DNA of 8,116 bases from JAAFJU01 sp043764895 (lineage in GTDB: Bacteria; Cyanobacteriota; Cyanobacteriia; Leptolyngbyales; Leptolyngbyaceae). Position numbers and translations under genes: made by a program. The notes under the pieces are model-generated. The model ran no database searches. It had not been told where the DNA came from and saw nothing but the letters and a program-made list of their open reading frames with translations. Below are positions 6,479-8,116 of the stretch, one piece after another. Every line of letters starts with the position of its first letter. Position 1 is the first letter of the stretch. The DNA is taken from the NCBI GenBank assembly GCA_043764895.1, contig JAYUJY010000041.1, positions 1 to 8,116 on the forward strand. The letters are read 5' to 3'.

Positions 6479-6486
6479 CTCTAGCC

Positions 6487-6672
6487 ATGTCCCCGACCGC
6501 CGCACTGATTCAATTTTTAAAAGATGAGCTTCTGGTTTCAACATCCTCTATTGACTTTGCACTCAAACGGCGCGGCGACTTTGACCCCTTGCCCATGGTT
6601 TTGTGGCAATATGGCCTGATTACGATAGAGCAACTCGATCGAATTTATGACTGGCTCGAATCGGCCATCTAA
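6487..6672 (+). CDS. DUF2949 family small protein
   Basis: A 61-residue protein matching the cyanobacterial DUF2949 pattern. An N-terminal helix (LIQFLKDELLV, about 7-17) is followed by a small-residue segment and a long helix (SIDFALKRR). Then comes the characteristic LPMVLWQYGLITIEQLDRIYDWL block (35-57). The family is nearly confined to cyanobacteria and has no assigned function. It is soluble, mostly helical and acidic at its C-terminus. Only a weak ribosome-binding site is visible upstream of the ATG. The J-domain gene begins 57 bp after its stop on the same strand, so cotranscription is possible but unproven. Confidence 0.88.
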   Translation: MSPTAALIQFLKDELLVSTSSIDFALKRRGDFDPLPMVLWQYGLITIEQLDRIYDWLESAI

Positions 6673-6729
6673 GTAGCTTTAACATTACGCTTGCGATTAC
6701 ACTGTAGAACCCGCAGGTGGTAAAAGCCG

Positions 6730-7824
6730 ATGAGCACACTGGAGCGCTATTATCAAATTCTGGAATTGACGATCCATGCGTCGTTGGAAGAGGTGAATCG
6801 TGCGTACAAGGATCTTGTCATCGTCTGGCATCCCGATCGATTGCCAAAGGACAATGCCAGACTTTTAGAAATAGCAGAGCGAAAAATCAAAGAAATTAAC
6901 CATGCCCGTGACACGATTCGAGAGCATCTAAACAAACCTGCCGTTCCACCGAAAAATGCGGGCTACAGCTACCGCGATAGCTATGAAGCCGCCAAGCAGC
7001 GATCGCAAGCTCGATCGAGCAATCCTTCAAGCCACTCAACGGCCAATCCAAACACCGCTCAATCTAACACTCAGTCCACAGCCCAATCCAACGCCCAAAA
7101 TTCCTACTACTATGGGTCGTCTTATCACGCCCATGGCACCGAGTCCGATGCAAAAGCACGGACCCAGCCCAATCCAACGCCCAACCCCCAATCCCATCAA
7201 TCCTCCTCTGCGCCAAAGGATAACCCGTCTCCTCAGGACTACTACGCTCAGTCCCGTTATCGTGCCGAGTATCACCCACCCGCTTCATCCGAATCCCCGC
7301 AATCTCCTCCAAAGCCATCATCCCAAACCTCTACTCAGCCAACGGCCTCGCCATCACAGCAATCCTCCCATCCGTCATCCCATCAGCGATCCGAGCCTAA
7401 GCCTACCGGAGCTAAGACGCCCGAGCCTAAAACGCGACCACCCATGCCAGACCCACCCCCTCCCACCCCTGGCGTCAATCTAAAGGGCCACGACCTTAAG
7501 GAAAAAGACCTTTCTAATCGCAACTTAACGCGTGCCAACCTTATGGGTGCGGATTTGAGTGATGCGTTTCTGCATCGAGTTAATCTCGAAGGAGCCGTCC
7601 TACAGAAAGCCAATCTTTTCCGCGCCAACCTCCTTCAGGCTAATCTTCGCTACGCCGATCTTCGAGAGGCTAATTTGATTGGCGCAGATCTAAGTGGGGC
7701 TGACCTGCGTGGGGCCAACCTTGAAGGGGCGAGTGTGGGGTTTAACGATCGGGTGATGGTGAAGATGGTCGGTGCCATCCTTCAGGGCGCAACCATGCCC
7801 AATGGAAAAGTTTACGAAGGTTAA
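6730..7824 (+). CDS. J-domain protein with C-terminal pentapeptide repeats
   Basis: A 364-residue three-part protein. Residues 1-67 form a J domain with the catalytic HPD tripeptide (34-36) between helices II and III (YQILEL at the start, KIKEINHARDTIREHL at the end), so it should stimulate a DnaK/Hsp70 ATPase. Residues about 75-247 are a low-complexity linker rich in Ser, Pro, Gln, Asn and Thr, probably disordered. Residues 248-337 are about 18 pentapeptide repeats of the A(D/N)LxX type, expected to fold as a right-handed beta-helix. A non-repeat break (FNDRVMVKMV) and a closing GAILQGATMPNG follow. There is no glycine/phenylalanine region or zinc finger, so it is not a canonical DnaJ. GGTGG lies nine bases before the ATG. 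It is perhaps a targeting co-chaperone in which the beta-helix binds a client; that is inference. Confidence 0.92.
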   Translation: MSTLERYYQILELTIHASLEEVNRAYKDLVIVWHPDRLPKDNARLLEIAERKIKEINHARDTIREHLNKPAVPPKNAGYSYRDSYEAAKQRSQARSSNPSSHSTANPNTAQSNTQSTAQSNAQNSYYYGSSYHAHGTESDAKARTQPNPTPNPQSHQSSSAPKDNPSPQDYYAQSRYRAEYHPPASSESPQSPPKPSSQTSTQPTASPSQQSSHPSSHQRSEPKPTGAKTPEPKTRPPMPDPPPPTPGVNLKGHDLKEKDLSNRNLTRANLMGADLSDAFLHRVNLEGAVLQKANLFRANLLQANLRYADLREANLIGADLSGADLRGANLEGASVGFNDRVMVKMVGAILQGATMPNGKVYEG

Positions 7825-7874
7825 GCCGCAGGACGTGGCGTTCTCAGAATTGCTTATGTGCCACTAGAAGCGGC
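7825..7874 (+). other. Nested inverted repeats after the J-domain gene
   Basis: GCCGC (7825-7829) can pair with GCGGC (7870-7874), and inside it GTGGC (7835-7839) with GCCAC (7860-7864). There is no T-run, so this is at best a weak or non-classical transcript end between the J-domain gene and the psbA promoter. Confidence 0.3.
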
Positions 7875-7943
7875 GATCGAGCGATTTGACACAGGATGAA
7901 TTCCCCACTTTCTCCTGCACAAACAGCCCTCCGATCGAGTTTC

Positions 7944-7961
7944 TTTACAATCTGTAACAAT
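7944..7961 (+). promoter_or_regulatory. HLR1-type element (RpaB-binding candidate)
   Basis: TTTACAAT-CT-GTAACAAT fits the HLR1 consensus of two (G/T)TTACA(T/A)(T/A) half-sites separated by two bases. The first half-site is perfect and the second has one mismatch (A for T). It coincides with the -35 of the psbA promoter. HLR1 is bound by the OmpR-family regulator RpaB at high-light-responsive genes, including psbA. A further GTAACAA lies 20 bases downstream (7974-7980). Confidence 0.7.
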
Positions 7962-7972
7962 CCTGATATTGT
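7944..7972 (+). promoter_or_regulatory. psbA promoter (-35 and -10)
   Basis: TTTACA (7944-7949) and TATTGT (7967-7972) are separated by 17 bases, a sigma-70-type promoter. Transcription would start near 7979, giving a 5' leader of about 50 bases. The leader lacks an obvious Shine-Dalgarno and has CATAAAC twice (8001-8007, 8018-8024), the second ending three bases before the ATG. Confidence 0.65.
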
Positions 7973-8027
7973 TGTAACAAGCGGTGAAAGCCGTCCATAC
8001 CATAAACCTTTCGCAATCATAAACACC

Positions 8028-8116
8028 ATGACAACTACCTTACAACGCCGCGAGTCCGCGAACGTTTGGGACCAGTTCTGTGAGTGGGTCACCAGCACCA
8101 ACAACCGCCTTTATGT
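8028..8116 (+). CDS. psbA: Photosystem II D1 protein PsbA (N-terminal part, cut by window edge)
   Basis: The frame from ATG 8028 reads MTTTLQRRESANVW, then DQFCEWVTSTNNRLYV, and runs off the right edge. This is the characteristic D1 N-terminus (TTTLQxRES-x-x-W-x-QFC-x-W-x-TST-x-NRLYVGWFG in the family). D1 carries the water-oxidising cluster ligands and the QB site in the photosystem II reaction centre. Only 29 codons are present, so the D1 isoform (position 130 and other diagnostic sites) cannot be determined. Cyanobacteria usually have several psbA copies. The HLR1-bearing promoter suggests a light-regulated one. Ycf39, encoded upstream in this window, acts in assembly of this protein. Confidence 0.95.
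   Translation, partial: MTTTLQRRESANVWDQFCEWVTSTNNRLY

Larger units (their letters stand above)
6098..6486. other. 389-bp intergenic region without a recognisable gene
   Basis: The region is AT-richer than its surroundings. It holds a near-repeat GATTCTTGAG/GATTCCTGAG (6216-6225 and 6233-6242), a 14-bp tandem repeat (6277-6318) and a palindrome near its right end (6452-6466). The longest credible plus-strand frame is 23 codons at 6272-6343 without a ribosome-binding site. I see no tRNA, no strong terminator after the DUF192 gene (only AGCTT-CACA-AAGCT-TTT near 6160) and no coding signal. A small RNA cannot be excluded from sequence reading alone. Confidence 0.6.

Noticed and set aside
6098..6486. 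tRNA or known small RNA in the long gap
   Set aside because: No cloverleaf, no CCA-type acceptor pairing and no small-RNA motif that I recognise was found by eye.
6956..7483. 175-codon plus-strand frame rich in proline, threonine and arginine
   Set aside because: It lies wholly inside the linker of the J-domain/pentapeptide gene in another frame. The low-complexity codons keep the frame open; no family pattern is seen.
7844..8104. 86-codon minus-strand frame across the psbA promoter
   Set aside because: It is antisense to the psbA promoter and the D1 N-terminus and shows no recognisable domain.

Overview
The window comes from a cyanobacterium. It holds the photosynthesis genes petM, ycf39 and the first 29 codons of psbA, several cyanobacterial small or orphan families (DUF2949, a J-domain/pentapeptide fusion), and many CGATCG/GCGATCGC octamers of the HIP1 type. 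The species cannot be fixed from this stretch. The left-edge palindrome and base composition would suit a Leptolyngbya- or Oscillatoria-like genome, but that is a guess.

Layout. Positions 1-80 hold a long imperfect inverted repeat of non-coding DNA, followed by a hairpin terminator (137-176). A minus-strand pair then runs leftward: pdxA (pyridoxal phosphate synthesis) and, 3 bp downstream of its stop, chrA (chromate-type transporter). Diverging from pdxA across 62 bp is the 33-codon petM (cytochrome b6f subunit). The plus strand then carries ycf39 (photosystem II assembly factor), nadK (NAD kinase, GTG start), an OmpR-family response regulator resembling NblR, and a DUF192 lipoprotein that starts 1 bp after the regulator's stop. 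A 389-bp gap (6098-6486) contains a 14-bp tandem repeat and, near its end, a palindrome. After it come a DUF2949 gene and a gene fusing a J domain, a long low-complexity linker and pentapeptide repeats. The right edge is a psbA promoter with a good HLR1-type (RpaB) site, then the start of D1.

How the genes relate. petM, ycf39 and psbA belong to the electron-transport chain and its biogenesis. nadK supplies NADP+, the final electron acceptor. A response regulator follows in the same direction. The ycf39-nadK order is also that of Synechocystis slr0399-slr0400 (from memory), so this looks like ordinary, conserved cyanobacterial chromosome and not an island. I see no transposase, phage gene, CRISPR array, tRNA or rRNA.

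I found no convincing undescribed multi-gene system. The observations most worth a second look are the J-domain/pentapeptide fusion, the competing hairpins in the nadK leader, the altered receiver pocket of the response regulator, the HLR1-type site overlapping the psbA -35, and several short tandem repeats (12, 12 and 14 bp periods) in or near gene starts and intergenic DNA.
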